This document shows positions 24,764-34,049 of a stretch of DNA of 38,563 bases, piece after piece; position 1 is the stretch's first letter; each line of letters opens with the position of its first letter. The stretch comes from Promethearchaeota archaeon. GTDB lineage: Archaea > Asgardarchaeota > Lokiarchaeia > Sigyniarchaeales > SOKP01. The DNA is taken from the NCBI GenBank assembly GCA_016930515.1, contig JAFGGO010000093.1, positions 1-38,563 of the forward strand, read 5' to 3'. The notes beneath the pieces were generated by a model. It searched no databases. It saw only the letters and a program-made list of their open reading frames with translations, and was not told where the DNA came from. The translations under genes and the position numbers were made by a program.

Positions 24764-26097
24764 ATCAAACATCTGATGTAAGCTCGATCGAAGAACTATT
24801 TGTTAACGAACCATTCAAATCGTACGCTTACGCTTATCCTCATAAAACTACATATAGAGCATTTTCCCCTCCACTTCAATTAAAGGACCTATGGTCAAAA
24901 GAGAGAATAGACGCTTTGTTCTTATATTTTCACATTCCTTTTTGTGAAACTAAATGTTCCTATTGTAACCTATTTAGCACTTCTAAACAAATAAATGGAC
25001 TCGTTTCGAAATACTTTGACACATTGCGTCGTCAATCAGAAATCATAATGGATATTTTAAAAAACGCCAAGATCGCCACGATGGCCATTGGTGGTGGTAC
25101 TCCAACTCTCATATCGTCTTCTCAATTACATCAGTTATTCGACATTGCTAAAGAGATTTTTAAAGTAGATCCCCTTAAAGTACCCATATCCGTTGAAACA
25201 TCTCCTAAAACAATAAGTCCTGAAAAAATCTCTATATTAAAAGAGAGAGGCGTGGAAAGAATAAGCGTTGGTGTTCAGACGTTCAACGAGGCTGAAACAA
25301 GAGCACTTGGCCGCTTGCAATCAAAGGAGGAGGTTTCGAATGCTCTAGATTTGATAAAATCTCACGATTTCAATCGATTAAACATTGACTTGATATATGG
25401 CATTCCCGAGCAAACCTTGAGTTCTTTTGTGCGATCGATTGAAAGCGCTTTAATTTACAATCCTGAAGAAATTTACCTTTATCCGCTTTATATTAGGCCA
25501 TTGACTCCGTTAGGGAATAAAAAGAACGACAATGAGGACAAAAGAATTTTATTTTATCGAAAGGGTCGACAGATCCTCTTGGAGCATGGATATATGCAGC
25601 ATTCAATGAGAATGTTTCGATTAAAAACAAAAGGATCCCCTTCTTGTTCAAGCTACTCCTGTCAAGAGGATGGGATGATTGGAATGGGATGTGGATCGCG
25701 CTCGTATACGAAAAAAGTTCATTATTCTGAGGAATACGCAGTTAAACAAGAGTCTATTTTAAAAATTTTAACAAATTATATAAAAAAACCTAATAAAATG
25801 TTCCAACAAGCATTGCACGGCATAAAACTCACACTAGAGGATCAAAAAAGGCGTTACGTGTTGAAATCGATTTTAAAAGAACCGGGTTTGAGCTTAAACG
25901 ATTTTCACAAGTTCTTTAATATCGACGCTCTTGATGCAATGCCAGAACTCTTGCAATTAATGAAACAGGGTTATATTGACCAAGTTGGAAATTACTTAAA
26001 AATGACAGAACAGGGTTTGGAACGCTCTGATGTGATCAGTTATTGGTTATATTCTGATACCGTAAAGCAACTAATGGTGAACTACGAGCCATCATGA
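24760..26097 (+). CDS. STM4012 family radical SAM protein
   Basis: The radical SAM motif FCETKCSYC (C62, C66, C69) binds the [4Fe-4S] cluster that cleaves SAM to a 5'-deoxyadenosyl radical. AIGGGTPTLIS, VETSPKTIS, RISVGVQTFN and NIDLIYGIPEQT are the segments shared with HemW/coproporphyrinogen-oxidase-like enzymes, to which this family is related, but a heme role is not implied. A C-terminal winged-helix-like part (KSILKEPGLSLNDFHKFF) follows. The GTG start overlaps the upstream TGA, and GGGAGGG about 12 nt before it is a strong ribosome-binding site. Confidence 0.87.
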   Translation: MNQTSDVSSIEELFVNEPFKSYAYAYPHKTTYRAFSPPLQLKDLWSKERIDALFLYFHIPFCETKCSYCNLFSTSKQINGLVSKYFDTLRRQSEIIMDILKNAKIATMAIGGGTPTLISSSQLHQLFDIAKEIFKVDPLKVPISVETSPKTISPEKISILKERGVERISVGVQTFNEAETRALGRLQSKEEVSNALDLIKSHDFNRLNIDLIYGIPEQTLSSFVRSIESALIYNPEEIYLYPLYIRPLTPLGNKKNDNEDKRILFYRKGRQILLEHGYMQHSMRMFRLKTKGSPSCSSYSCQEDGMIGMGCGSRSYTKKVHYSEEYAVKQESILKILTNYIKKPNKMFQQALHGIKLTLEDQKRRYVLKSILKEPGLSLNDFHKFFNIDALDAMPELLQLMKQGYIDQVGNYLKMTEQGLERSDVISYWLYSDTVKQLMVNYEPS

Positions 26098-26966
26098 ACT
26101 TGTCCATCTTGTATCGGGGTATTTTGAAAAGCTGTAATTACAAGTGTTCTTATTGTCCATTCCATCCAAAAGACGAAAATGAGTCCACGAGAAAAAAAGA
26201 TCGGGAAATGCTAAAACGATTCGTGGGATGGATTAAAGAACATGAAGAACACGACTTTTCAGTCTTTTTCACTCCTTCGGGAGAGGCACTCATTAAGCCG
26301 AGATATCAAGAAGCTCTAATCAAATTGAGTAATTGTTCTCACGTGAAGAAAGTAGTCATACAAACAAATCTTTCTTGCGATTTAGATTGGTTAAACCGAT
26401 TAAATCGAGAACGCGTGGCGTTTTGGACCACGTTTCATCCGCAGAAAGCATTGATTTCGGATTTCATAAATAAATGTCACCAACTAACGAATTTAAAAAT
26501 TAAGTATAGCGTGGGTATTGTTGGCTTGAAAGAACATTACCGCGATATTGAACGATTGAGAAACGAACTTCTTCCAGAAATATATCTGTGGATTAACGCT
26601 TATAAAGATGTACCGCAATATTACTCTGCTCATGAAGTTGAGTTTTTAACGAATATCGATCCTTATTTTTCAGTGAACAACGCTTTGTACGAAAGTCGAG
26701 GACGATCCTGCAAGGCGGGAAAAAATGTGATTTCTGTTGACGGATACGGGCGTGTCTGGCCCTGTAATTTCGCTCGAAGGTCAATGGGCAACATTTATAA
26801 ATCAGACTTAGAGGATATTTTAAGAGAACAACCGTGTGAAAACGAATTCTGCCATTGCCATATTGGTTATGTGCATTTGGATTACCTTGAACTTGAAAAA
26901 GTGTTTGGAGAGGGTATTTTAGAAAGAATACCAAAATCGTTTTCTTGGTCAAAACCACCAATTTAG
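26094..26966 (+). CDS. STM4011 family radical SAM protein
   Basis: The radical SAM motif SCNYKCSYC (C14, C18, C21) is at the N-terminus and is followed by PFHPKDENEST, characteristic of the family. Near the C-terminus the cysteines in RSCKAGKN, VWPCNFARR and CENEFCHCH resemble a reduced SPASM/twitch extension that would carry an auxiliary Fe-S cluster, as in enzymes modifying peptides. The target is unknown. ATGA overlaps the previous stop, so translation is coupled to STM4012. It is the last gene of the four-gene overlapping run; a 147-nt gap follows. Confidence 0.87.
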   Translation: MNLSILYRGILKSCNYKCSYCPFHPKDENESTRKKDREMLKRFVGWIKEHEEHDFSVFFTPSGEALIKPRYQEALIKLSNCSHVKKVVIQTNLSCDLDWLNRLNRERVAFWTTFHPQKALISDFINKCHQLTNLKIKYSVGIVGLKEHYRDIERLRNELLPEIYLWINAYKDVPQYYSAHEVEFLTNIDPYFSVNNALYESRGRSCKAGKNVISVDGYGRVWPCNFARRSMGNIYKSDLEDILREQPCENEFCHCHIGYVHLDYLELEKVFGEGILERIPKSFSWSKPPI

Positions 26967-27113
26967 AATGAAAATCAGAACTTTCTCTTCCTCTAACAGT
27001 TTTATTTTTATCAAGAATATTTTAAAAAAAGTTCATTTTTCTACCATATACTTTTATAAAGTATCGTTATATTTGATAAAATACCGAATTATAAAATTAG
27101 AATTGATGATATT

Positions 27114-27410
27114 ATGTGGCGACATGGAGATGTTATAATAGAAAAAATTAAAAAACTTCCCGAAGGGTTATCAAAAAAGAAAACTCACATACTCGTGAAA
27201 GGAGAAATCACGGGACACGCACATAGATTCCAAGATCCTCGTTCAGTACAACTTTGGGAAGACAATGGTGCCTTATTCTTCGAAGTTCTAGAACCAAGCG
27301 CTTCATTAATACACGAAGAACACAACACGATTGAATTTAAAAAAGGAACTTATCTCGTAAAAATTCAAAGGGAATATACACCAAAAGAAATTGTAAGAAT
27401 ACGGGATTAA
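27114..27410 (+). CDS. Small conserved protein with HAH and HEEH motifs, DUF6745 neighbour
   Basis: The 98-residue protein is predicted to be mostly beta strand. It contains GEITGHAHRF near the middle and SLIHEEHNTIEFKKGTYLV and QREYTPKEIVRI near the end. I recall this pattern (GDV opening, TGHAH, HEEH, QREYTP) from bacterial hypothetical proteins encoded next to DUF6745 genes, and the DUF6745 gene indeed follows 36 nt downstream. The paired histidines could bind a metal in a small cupin-like barrel, which is inference. A stand-alone TATA-like TTTATAAAG near 27053-27061 suggests a new promoter here, separate from the radical SAM operon. Confidence 0.75.
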   Translation: MWRHGDVIIEKIKKLPEGLSKKKTHILVKGEITGHAHRFQDPRSVQLWEDNGALFFEVLEPSASLIHEEHNTIEFKKGTYLVKIQREYTPKEIVRIRD

Positions 27411-27446
27411 AACCTTCAATAATTATTTTTTATCACGGGGAAATAA

Positions 27447-28460
27447 ATGAAAACTAATAAATATAAGAAGATTCCATCTTCAGAAGCAAAAAGTCTAATT
27501 ATTGAGGAAACAACTTTAAAAGGGTTCGAAGTCGACGAGTTTCTCGACCTGCGAAAAACTAATATAAAACGACTTCCCGAAGATTTAAAAGCCCGGCGCA
27601 TAGACGCAAGCGATTGCGAAAATTTAAAAACCCTCCCTCAAGGTCTTGAGTGTTATGAATTGATATTGCACAATTGTCCACTTGAAGAAATTCATTCAGA
27701 CATTACGGTAAAATTCAAATTAGACCTTTCCAATTGTTCTCAATTAAAATCTCTACCGGAAAACCTTTCGGTCGGATCTTTAGTACTTCGGAATTGCGGT
27801 TCACTAAAAAAACTTCCCGAAGGATTGACTGTTAATTTCCTAGATGTTTCGAATTGTACATTCTCGGAATGGCCTGAGAACATTAATGTTGAATTTGGGA
27901 ATTTCATTGCACGAGATTGCGAAAACATTACTACATTACCTGCTTCTCTAAATAACATCACGCAATTAGATGTTTCTAACTGTGTCATGCTTTCGAGCAT
28001 TCCTGAAGGTGTTAAAGCCTCAGCTTGGATTGATCTTGCAAGAACACGAATCACCGGTCTCCCTAATTCGTTAAAGAAAGCAAATTTAAGATGGAGGGGT
28101 GTGCCCATTACTCATAGGATTGCCTTCCAACCCGAAACCATTACTTCTGAAGAAATCTTGAAAGAAGAGAATGTGGAGTTGAGGCGGGTCATGATAGAAA
28201 AGATGGGTTATCATACTTTTATCAAGGAAGCAAATGCCAAATTAATCCATGAAGATACGGATCCTGGAGGCCCCCGAATGCTTTACAAAATTGATCTTAA
28301 AGAGGACGAGCCACTCGTATGCTTGTCAGTGAATTGTCCTTCAACTGGAAGGAATTACATCATACGAGTACCACCAGATATGAAATCGTGCCACCAAGCT
28401 GCAGCTTGGATTGCTGGATACGACGATCCAAAAAAATACAAACCAAAAATCGAGACTTGA
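27447..28460 (+). CDS. Leucine-rich-repeat protein with C-terminal DUF6745 domain
   Basis: The first 200 residues are degenerate LRRs of about 20-21 residues with a recurring NC or DC (LDLSNCSQLKSLPENL, LVLRNCGSLKKLPEGL), as in the bacterial LPX type. The last 125 residues match DUF6745: WRGVPITHRIAFQPETIT, EEILKEENVELRRVMIEKMG, DPGGPRMLYKI, CPSTGRNYIIRVPP and CHQAAAWIAG. The cysteines in CPSTG and SCHQAA are part of the family signature. Function unknown. The gene is 36 nt after the HAH/HEEH gene and directly before the ligase fusion, so the three form a likely operon. Confidence 0.8.
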   Translation: MKTNKYKKIPSSEAKSLIIEETTLKGFEVDEFLDLRKTNIKRLPEDLKARRIDASDCENLKTLPQGLECYELILHNCPLEEIHSDITVKFKLDLSNCSQLKSLPENLSVGSLVLRNCGSLKKLPEGLTVNFLDVSNCTFSEWPENINVEFGNFIARDCENITTLPASLNNITQLDVSNCVMLSSIPEGVKASAWIDLARTRITGLPNSLKKANLRWRGVPITHRIAFQPETITSEEILKEENVELRRVMIEKMGYHTFIKEANAKLIHEDTDPGGPRMLYKIDLKEDEPLVCLSVNCPSTGRNYIIRVPPDMKSCHQAAAWIAGYDDPKKYKPKIET

Positions 28461-28461
28461 G

Positions 28462-29928
28462 TTGAATATAAAAGTGGTAAAAAAAGCTAATAATATCGAT
28501 AATAATAATCTAGATTCATCTCCTATTAAAAAGTTGGAAGATGGAGAATCAATAGAAGTTAAGAGCAAAAATAGCAATAATGTTTATAAAATTCGATATA
28601 CAGGGGGTGTCTACTCGTGCACGTGTCCTGCTTGGCAGTTTCAGAACAAACCCATTGAAACGAGGACTTGCAAGCACATAAAGGAATTCAGGGGAGAGGC
28701 TGCAGAAAAGAAAAGGACGGGATTTTCAAATTCAAAAACTTCGAAATCATCAAAAGCTTCGAAATCTTCTAAAAAATCAACTAAATCAAGTTCTCCAGGG
28801 GATAAATCACAATCAGAGATATCTGTAATGCTTGCACACAATTACCGGGATTACAATATTGATCCGACCGGCTGGTTAATGAGCGAAAAATTAGATGGTG
28901 TAAGAGGATTATGGGACGGAAACGAGTTTTACTCAAGACAAGGAAAAATATTTTATGTGCCTGATTGGTTTAAAGAAGGTTTACCATCCTTTGGCCTTGA
29001 TGGTGAATTTTTCATTGGTAGAAAGCGCTTCGAGGATACATCATCCATTGTTCGACGACAGGATAAATCAGAACATTGGAAGCAGGTTAAATACCTCGTC
29101 TTTGATTCTCCCGACTTGGATGGTGTATTTACCGAGCGCTTCGAGACCGTTAAAAATTGGTTTGCAAGCAATAATTGCGAACAAGTAAATATTGTAGAAC
29201 AAATTCCTTGTAAGGGTGATAAGCACCTTTGGGAAGAGTTTGAGAAAATCATATCTATTGGTGGAGAAGGCTTGATGGTAAGGAAACCGGATGACGAGTA
29301 TTTCGACGGTCGGACGAACAATATACTAAAGCTCAAATCCGTATATGACGCAGAAGCGTGCGTGAAAGGGTATACTAATGGGACGGGTAAATACAAGGGA
29401 TTGATTGGGTCATTAATCGTTGAAACACCAGAAGGAAAGGAGTTCAAGCTTGGATCAGGCCTTTCGGATCAAGATAGAGAAAATCCTCCAAAGATCGGAT
29501 CTGTTGTAACATATAAATACACCGAACTCACAAAATACGGCATACCACGGCATCCTCGATATTTCCGGGTGAGAAATGATGTGGAATGGGAAGATATAAT
29601 CAATTTAAAAACTCCTGAACGCCCCATTTCGAATATTACAATTAATAACAAAAAAACCCTTTCTAACAAAAAAAAATGTGATACCTCAAAGGAAAAAAAG
29701 AATTTTGATCTTCCTATAAAAAACACCTATTATTACGAGTTAGTAGACGAGAACTCGTCAAAATTTTGGGAGATAACAATCGATAAATCCTCCTTTACGA
29801 CTCGATACGGTAAACTAGGTTCCAATGGTACATCAACAAAAAAACAATGGTCATCTCCAGAGGAAGCGGAGATCAAGGCTAAGAAACTTCGAGAAACAAA
29901 GGAACAAAAAGGTTATCTTCTAAAGTAA
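28462..29928 (+). CDS. SWIM zinc finger, ATP-dependent DNA ligase and WGR domain fusion
   Basis: Numbered from the TTG at 28462: a SWIM zinc finger (C53, C55, C70, H72; CTCPAW then CKHI), a low-complexity Ser/Lys linker (about 88-115), an ATP-dependent DNA ligase adenylation domain with motif I SEKLDGVRG (catalytic K143), motif IV GEGLMVRKP and motif V LKLKS, an OB-type domain (TGKYKGLIGSLIVE, RHPRYFRVR), and a C-terminal WGR domain (about 422-488, RYGKLGSNG). The ligase would seal nicks; WGR domains in PARPs bind DNA ends, and SWIM fingers bind DNA or protein. The frame is open upstream to a TTG at 28411 overlapping the previous gene; a GTG at 28474 is also possible. Confidence 0.82.
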   Translation: MNIKVVKKANNIDNNNLDSSPIKKLEDGESIEVKSKNSNNVYKIRYTGGVYSCTCPAWQFQNKPIETRTCKHIKEFRGEAAEKKRTGFSNSKTSKSSKASKSSKKSTKSSSPGDKSQSEISVMLAHNYRDYNIDPTGWLMSEKLDGVRGLWDGNEFYSRQGKIFYVPDWFKEGLPSFGLDGEFFIGRKRFEDTSSIVRRQDKSEHWKQVKYLVFDSPDLDGVFTERFETVKNWFASNNCEQVNIVEQIPCKGDKHLWEEFEKIISIGGEGLMVRKPDDEYFDGRTNNILKLKSVYDAEACVKGYTNGTGKYKGLIGSLIVETPEGKEFKLGSGLSDQDRENPPKIGSVVTYKYTELTKYGIPRHPRYFRVRNDVEWEDIINLKTPERPISNITINNKKTLSNKKKCDTSKEKKNFDLPIKNTYYYELVDENSSKFWEITIDKSSFTTRYGKLGSNGTSTKKQWSSPEEAEIKAKKLRETKEQKGYLLK

Positions 29929-29930
29929 GT

Positions 29931-29942
29931 TCTTTTTTTTCT
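29931..29942 (+). terminator. T-rich terminator after the ligase gene
   Basis: A T8 run follows the stop by a few bases, as expected for archaeal intrinsic termination, and closes the accessory island before the convergent his genes. Confidence 0.45.
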
Positions 29943-30013
29943 TATATTATTAAATTAACAACAATAGGGATATTCAAACTCTTTTTTTTAAAAATAAAAA
30001 GAAACAATATTTT

Positions 30014-30643
30014 TTACTTTCTGCAGAATTCTATAAAATTCTCGTAAATTTTAATACCGTGCTTACTCGATTTTTCTGGGTGAAATTGAGTTGCGATTAT
30101 ATTTTTATGCCCTACGATTGAGCTATATTCGACTTCTCCATATTGTGTAATACCGATGGAAATCCTCGTATCTTTAGGAACCACGTGATAGCTATGGACG
30201 AAATAAAAATAACTGTCGTCTGGGATGTTTTGAACTAAAAAATGGTCTTTATCTACTAACCGTACGCTATTCCAACCGATCTGTGGTATTTTATCTACCT
30301 TACTCTTTTCGAAAAGCACGACCTCTCCGTTGAAAACTCCAAGTCCTTCGTGAAGTCCCATCTCATGACTGATCGAAAATAATAATTGTTGGCCAAGACA
30401 AATTCCAAGTAATGGTCTTCTTTCTTGTACAAGCTCGTTAATAACCGGAACGAGTCCTTTTTCGTTTAGGTGTTTCATGGCGTCTCCAAACGCACCTACT
30501 CCAGGTAAAATCACGCCATCTGCTTCTAAAATTTGTATAGGTTCATCTGTAATGATCGATTCTACGCCCACGTGTTTCAAGCACTTGTAGATGCTTTTTA
30601 AATTGCCCATTTCGTAATCAATAATTGCAATGGTAAAAGTCAC
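30014..30643 (-). CDS. hisH: Imidazole glycerol phosphate synthase, glutaminase subunit HisH
   Basis: HisH releases ammonia from glutamine and passes it to HisF for the fifth step of histidine synthesis. The class I amidotransferase triad is visible: Cys in LLGICLGQQLLF, and His and Glu in ATQFHPEKSSKHG. IIDYEMGNLKS at the N-terminus and GVGAFGDAM are family landmarks. Length (209) is normal. The start lies 3 nt after the stop of hisF, so the two subunits are translated together. The other his genes are not in this window. Confidence 0.95.
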   Translation of the reverse strand: MTFTIAIIDYEMGNLKSIYKCLKHVGVESIITDEPIQILEADGVILPGVGAFGDAMKHLNEKGLVPVINELVQERRPLLGICLGQQLLFSISHEMGLHEGLGVFNGEVVLFEKSKVDKIPQIGWNSVRLVDKDHFLVQNIPDDSYFYFVHSYHVVPKDTRISIGITQYGEVEYSSIVGHKNIIATQFHPEKSSKHGIKIYENFIEFCRK

Positions 30644-30646
30644 TTT

Positions 30647-31462
30647 TTACAACCTCGTTGGAACGCCATTCTTTGCGCATTCATTCTTTACGAATTTGAT
30701 CGGATACTCGTTAAAGTGAAATATGGAGGCGGCCAGGGCAGCGTCGGCTTTTCCTATCTTGAAAGCGTCTATGATGTGTTGTGGATTACCTGCCCCTCCC
30801 GAAGCAATGATTGGCACGCCTAAACGCTCGCTAAACTCGCGCGTGAGCTCTAGATCGTATCCTTGTTTCACACCGTCCATATCCATCGATGTTAAGAGAA
30901 TCTCACCGCTTCCAAGCTCGGTTGCTTTCGTTCCCCATTGAATGGCGTCCATCCCCGTAGGTGTTCTTCCTCCGTGGATGTAAACTTGCCACCAACAATA
31001 ACGATTCCCAATCTTTATTTTCGTCTTGTTTTGAGCTTCTTCAGGAGAATTAACAAAAACTCTTTTTGCATCAATAGCAGTGACAATACATTGGGAACCA
31101 AAAATCTTTGCCCCTTCAGAAATTAAATCGGGATTTTTAACCGCTGCCGTGTTAAGCGAAATTTTATCGGCACCAGCTCGTAATATTTCCTTTATGTCTT
31201 CTACCGTGCGCAATCCTCCTCCAACGGTAAATGGTATGAACACTTCATCACCCGTTCTTTCTACCAAATCTATGAGTATTTTTCTCTTACTAGACGAGGC
31301 CGTGATGTCGAGAAAAACGAGTTCATCGGCGCCTTGTTCGTCGTAGAACGCCCCTAATTCGACGGCATCTCCAGCGTCTCTCAAGTTGAGAAATTTCGTA
31401 CCTTTAACCACGCGCCCTTCTGTAACATCAAGACAGGGAATTATTCGCTTTGTAAGAACCAT
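30647..31462 (-). CDS. hisF: Imidazole glycerol phosphate synthase, cyclase subunit HisF
   Basis: HisF uses ammonia from HisH and PRFAR to make imidazole glycerol phosphate and AICAR, the latter feeding purine synthesis. The half-barrel repeats are clear: [16 protein letters not shown] with the first catalytic Asp, [12 protein letters not shown] as a phosphate site, and [11 protein letters not shown] with the second catalytic Asp, and [14 protein letters not shown] as the second phosphate site. Length (271) is slightly above usual because of a short insert after IDAKRV. It is the first gene of the hisF-hisH pair. Confidence 0.95.
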   Translation of the reverse strand: MVLTKRIIPCLDVTEGRVVKGTKFLNLRDAGDAVELGAFYDEQGADELVFLDITASSSKRKILIDLVERTGDEVFIPFTVGGGLRTVEDIKEILRAGADKISLNTAAVKNPDLISEGAKIFGSQCIVTAIDAKRVFVNSPEEAQNKTKIKIGNRYCWWQVYIHGGRTPTGMDAIQWGTKATELGSGEILLTSMDMDGVKQGYDLELTREFSERLGVPIIASGGAGNPQHIIDAFKIGKADAALAASIFHFNEYPIKFVKNECAKNGVPTRL

Positions 31463-31597
31463 TATATTGTTATGAGAAAAAAGTATTAGAATGATTAAAA
31501 ATAAGAAATGAAATTATTTGATTTTTAGCTTTTCAATCCATAATTATTCCCTTATTAATTTAGAATTTATAGAAACAAAATGATTTTGGATACGAAT

Positions 31598-33994
31598 TTA
31601 ATTTGAGGAAAGATACTTGAATAGTGCACCTACGAGCTGGCCCGTGCTGATCCCAGCGTCCCCTGGTGGGACTAGTTGGTGTTCTATAAACACTAGATTC
31701 TCTTTCAATACGTGGTTTTTTACTGACATGGAAATGGAATTATTATAAGCAACCCCTCCCGTTAAGCCTATTTTCTTGACACTCCTTTTGTTAGCCTCAT
31801 TTACAGCAATATTAGCAAATTCTCTTCCGAGTTCAATTTGTGCTTTTGCGGCAATATCTTTCTTATTATTGCCTTCTTGAACGAGCCGTAAAACGTCTAA
31901 TAAAAGCCTTGATGTGTCTATAATAATCATTCCGTCTTTTTCGAAAGACCTAACATTTAACTTTACGCTTTCTGGATTTCCTCTTGATGCCAGTCCTTCA
32001 AGACGCATTGCAGGTTCCCCTCTATATGTTTTAATCTTACAAGCACCCAAAACATAGGAAATGGCGTCAAGAACGCGACCCGTAGAGCTTGTTAAGGGAA
32101 TTAATCCCGTAGGAAAACGCCCTTCTGCTTTATTAAATTGGGTAATCAAGGTCTTCAATTCTGTCTCGCCATATTCAAGATCATTTTCTAAGTTCAACCT
32201 TCTAAGAACCTCCTCTCCTTCTTTATTTCCTAATTCGTACAATAACATCGACGCCACCATTCGAGCAGGATATTTAGTGCAACGGTCCGCTCCTATCATT
32301 GGTTGATACTTTAAATGACCTACGCGATCGTATCCATCGTAAGAACAAGCTAAGATCTCGCCACCCCATATATTTCCGTCCAATCCATATCCCACACCGT
32401 CCGTAGAAATCACGACGACGGACTCTTCGGGTTGTATTCCATTTTCGGCCATCAAGCCCAATGCGTGAGCGAAATGATGTTGTATTGGATAAATAGGGAT
32501 CTTAAATTGGCTAGCAAGTTCTTTAGCGTATTTTGATGTAATGAACTCGGGATGAGTGTCGCAAGCGATAAATTCGACTTCAGAGTCCTTGATTTGTAAC
32601 AACGACTTTATGTGGAAAACAGCGTCTTTTAAAAAGTTGAAAGTCTCGAGGTGAGTTACATTTCCTATGTGCTGCGTGGGAAAAATGCGGTTTCCCCTGA
32701 GAATGGCTCCCGTCGTTGCGAGCTCAGGACCCGTTGCGATGGCTGCGGGAAGATCCACTTTAAATGGTAATGGAAGGTATTCTGGAACATACCCCCTAGC
32801 TCTTCGAATTATTTTACTTACATTACCGTGAACTCGAATAACGCTATCATCAGCTCTTTGGTAAATAGGTCTATCATGGAGTAAGAAGAAATCCGCCAGC
32901 GAGCCCAGTTGTTCGAAAATCTTCTCGTTGTTTAAGCTCATTGGGACATTAGAAGGATTACCACTCGTGTAAATTAACGGTTTTTCTCCAATGTAATCAA
33001 AAAGAAGATGGTGAATTCCCGAATATGGAAGCACAAATCCCACGTTCGTCAAACCAGGAGCTACTTGTTTGCTTAAAAAATCGTTATCTTGACCTTCTTT
33101 TCGCTCTAATAGGGTAATTGGCCTTCGGAACGATTCGAGTAATGTTTTTTCTGTTTGAGTTAAATTGAAAAAATCTTCGATAATGCTTAAATTCGGAACC
33201 ATGACAGCAAAAGGCTTGTTTTTCCTCTTTCCCTTTGCCTTTCTTAATCGCAAAATAGTTTCATCGTTATCTGCCCGACACGCCAAATGCACGCCCCCAA
33301 TTCCCTTCACGGCACCAATATCCCCCCTCTCAACCCTTTTTGCCACGATGTTGAGAATATCACGAAACGATTTAGTGGGAACGATATTGTAATTTTCATC
33401 GCACAGAAAATATTGAGGACCGCAAATTTTGCACGCAAATGTTTGGGCATGAAAACGTCTATTTTTTACGTTTTCGTATTCTTGAACGCAAGAAGGAAGT
33501 CCTTCGACGCACAACGGGAACTGAGACATGGTTGTTCGCTCCCTGTCGTAAGGCAAGGACGTTACGGTGGTAAATCTCGGCCCGCAGTGAGCACAAGCAA
33601 TAAATGGATAATTCCAATATTTTTTTATTTTCGAATTTCTCATGTCTTCTAGACATTCATCGCAAGTGGCAATGTCTGGCGGAAGCGTGAGCCCTTTCCC
33701 TCGACCTTGCTCACTTTTGCGTATTTCAAGACCTTGAAATACCGTATCATCGTTGGCATTATTCACGAGGACTGATTCTATGTAGGAAATAGGGGGTTTT
33801 TTGAGCTCTAAATCTTTTGAAAATTGATTTAACGCCTCTGTTTCCCCTTGAAGCACCAATCGTACTCCAGCGTTTCCTTGGTTCAATATATATCCTTTCA
33901 ATCCTAAACTTGAGGCAACATCAAACAAGAACGGTCTAAATCCAACTCCTTGAACGATACCCGTGATGGTAAATTCTTGCGTAATTCTCGACAT
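31598..33994 (-). CDS. hypF: Carbamoyltransferase HypF, [NiFe]-hydrogenase maturation
   Basis: HypF makes the cyanide ligands of the [NiFe] site: it converts carbamoyl phosphate to carbamoyl-AMP and loads HypE. The domains appear in order: acylphosphatase (GIVQGVGFRPF, about 11-21), two zinc fingers (CDECLEDM with CAHCGPRF; then SCVQEY, RRFHAQTFACKICGP), the YrdC/Sua5-like domain (about 215-400, KGIGGVHLACRA), and the Kae1-like domain with the metal motif HHFAHALG and VGYGLDGNIWGGE, ending in GLTGGVAYNN. Length (798) is slightly long but normal. No other hyp gene is here. The vhuA/vhuU hydrogenase 4 kb away is the obvious client. Confidence 0.95.
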   Translation of the reverse strand: MSRITQEFTITGIVQGVGFRPFLFDVASSLGLKGYILNQGNAGVRLVLQGETEALNQFSKDLELKKPPISYIESVLVNNANDDTVFQGLEIRKSEQGRGKGLTLPPDIATCDECLEDMRNSKIKKYWNYPFIACAHCGPRFTTVTSLPYDRERTTMSQFPLCVEGLPSCVQEYENVKNRRFHAQTFACKICGPQYFLCDENYNIVPTKSFRDILNIVAKRVERGDIGAVKGIGGVHLACRADNDETILRLRKAKGKRKNKPFAVMVPNLSIIEDFFNLTQTEKTLLESFRRPITLLERKEGQDNDFLSKQVAPGLTNVGFVLPYSGIHHLLFDYIGEKPLIYTSGNPSNVPMSLNNEKIFEQLGSLADFFLLHDRPIYQRADDSVIRVHGNVSKIIRRARGYVPEYLPLPFKVDLPAAIATGPELATTGAILRGNRIFPTQHIGNVTHLETFNFLKDAVFHIKSLLQIKDSEVEFIACDTHPEFITSKYAKELASQFKIPIYPIQHHFAHALGLMAENGIQPEESVVVISTDGVGYGLDGNIWGGEILACSYDGYDRVGHLKYQPMIGADRCTKYPARMVASMLLYELGNKEGEEVLRRLNLENDLEYGETELKTLITQFNKAEGRFPTGLIPLTSSTGRVLDAISYVLGACKIKTYRGEPAMRLEGLASRGNPESVKLNVRSFEKDGMIIIDTSRLLLDVLRLVQEGNNKKDIAAKAQIELGREFANIAVNEANKRSVKKIGLTGGVAYNNSISMSVKNHVLKENLVFIEHQLVPPGDAGISTGQLVGALFKYLSSN

Positions 33995-34049
33995 TCAAAT
34001 TATTTAAATTCGGAATGGAAAAAAAATCAACTGGTTTTATTTTTTAACA

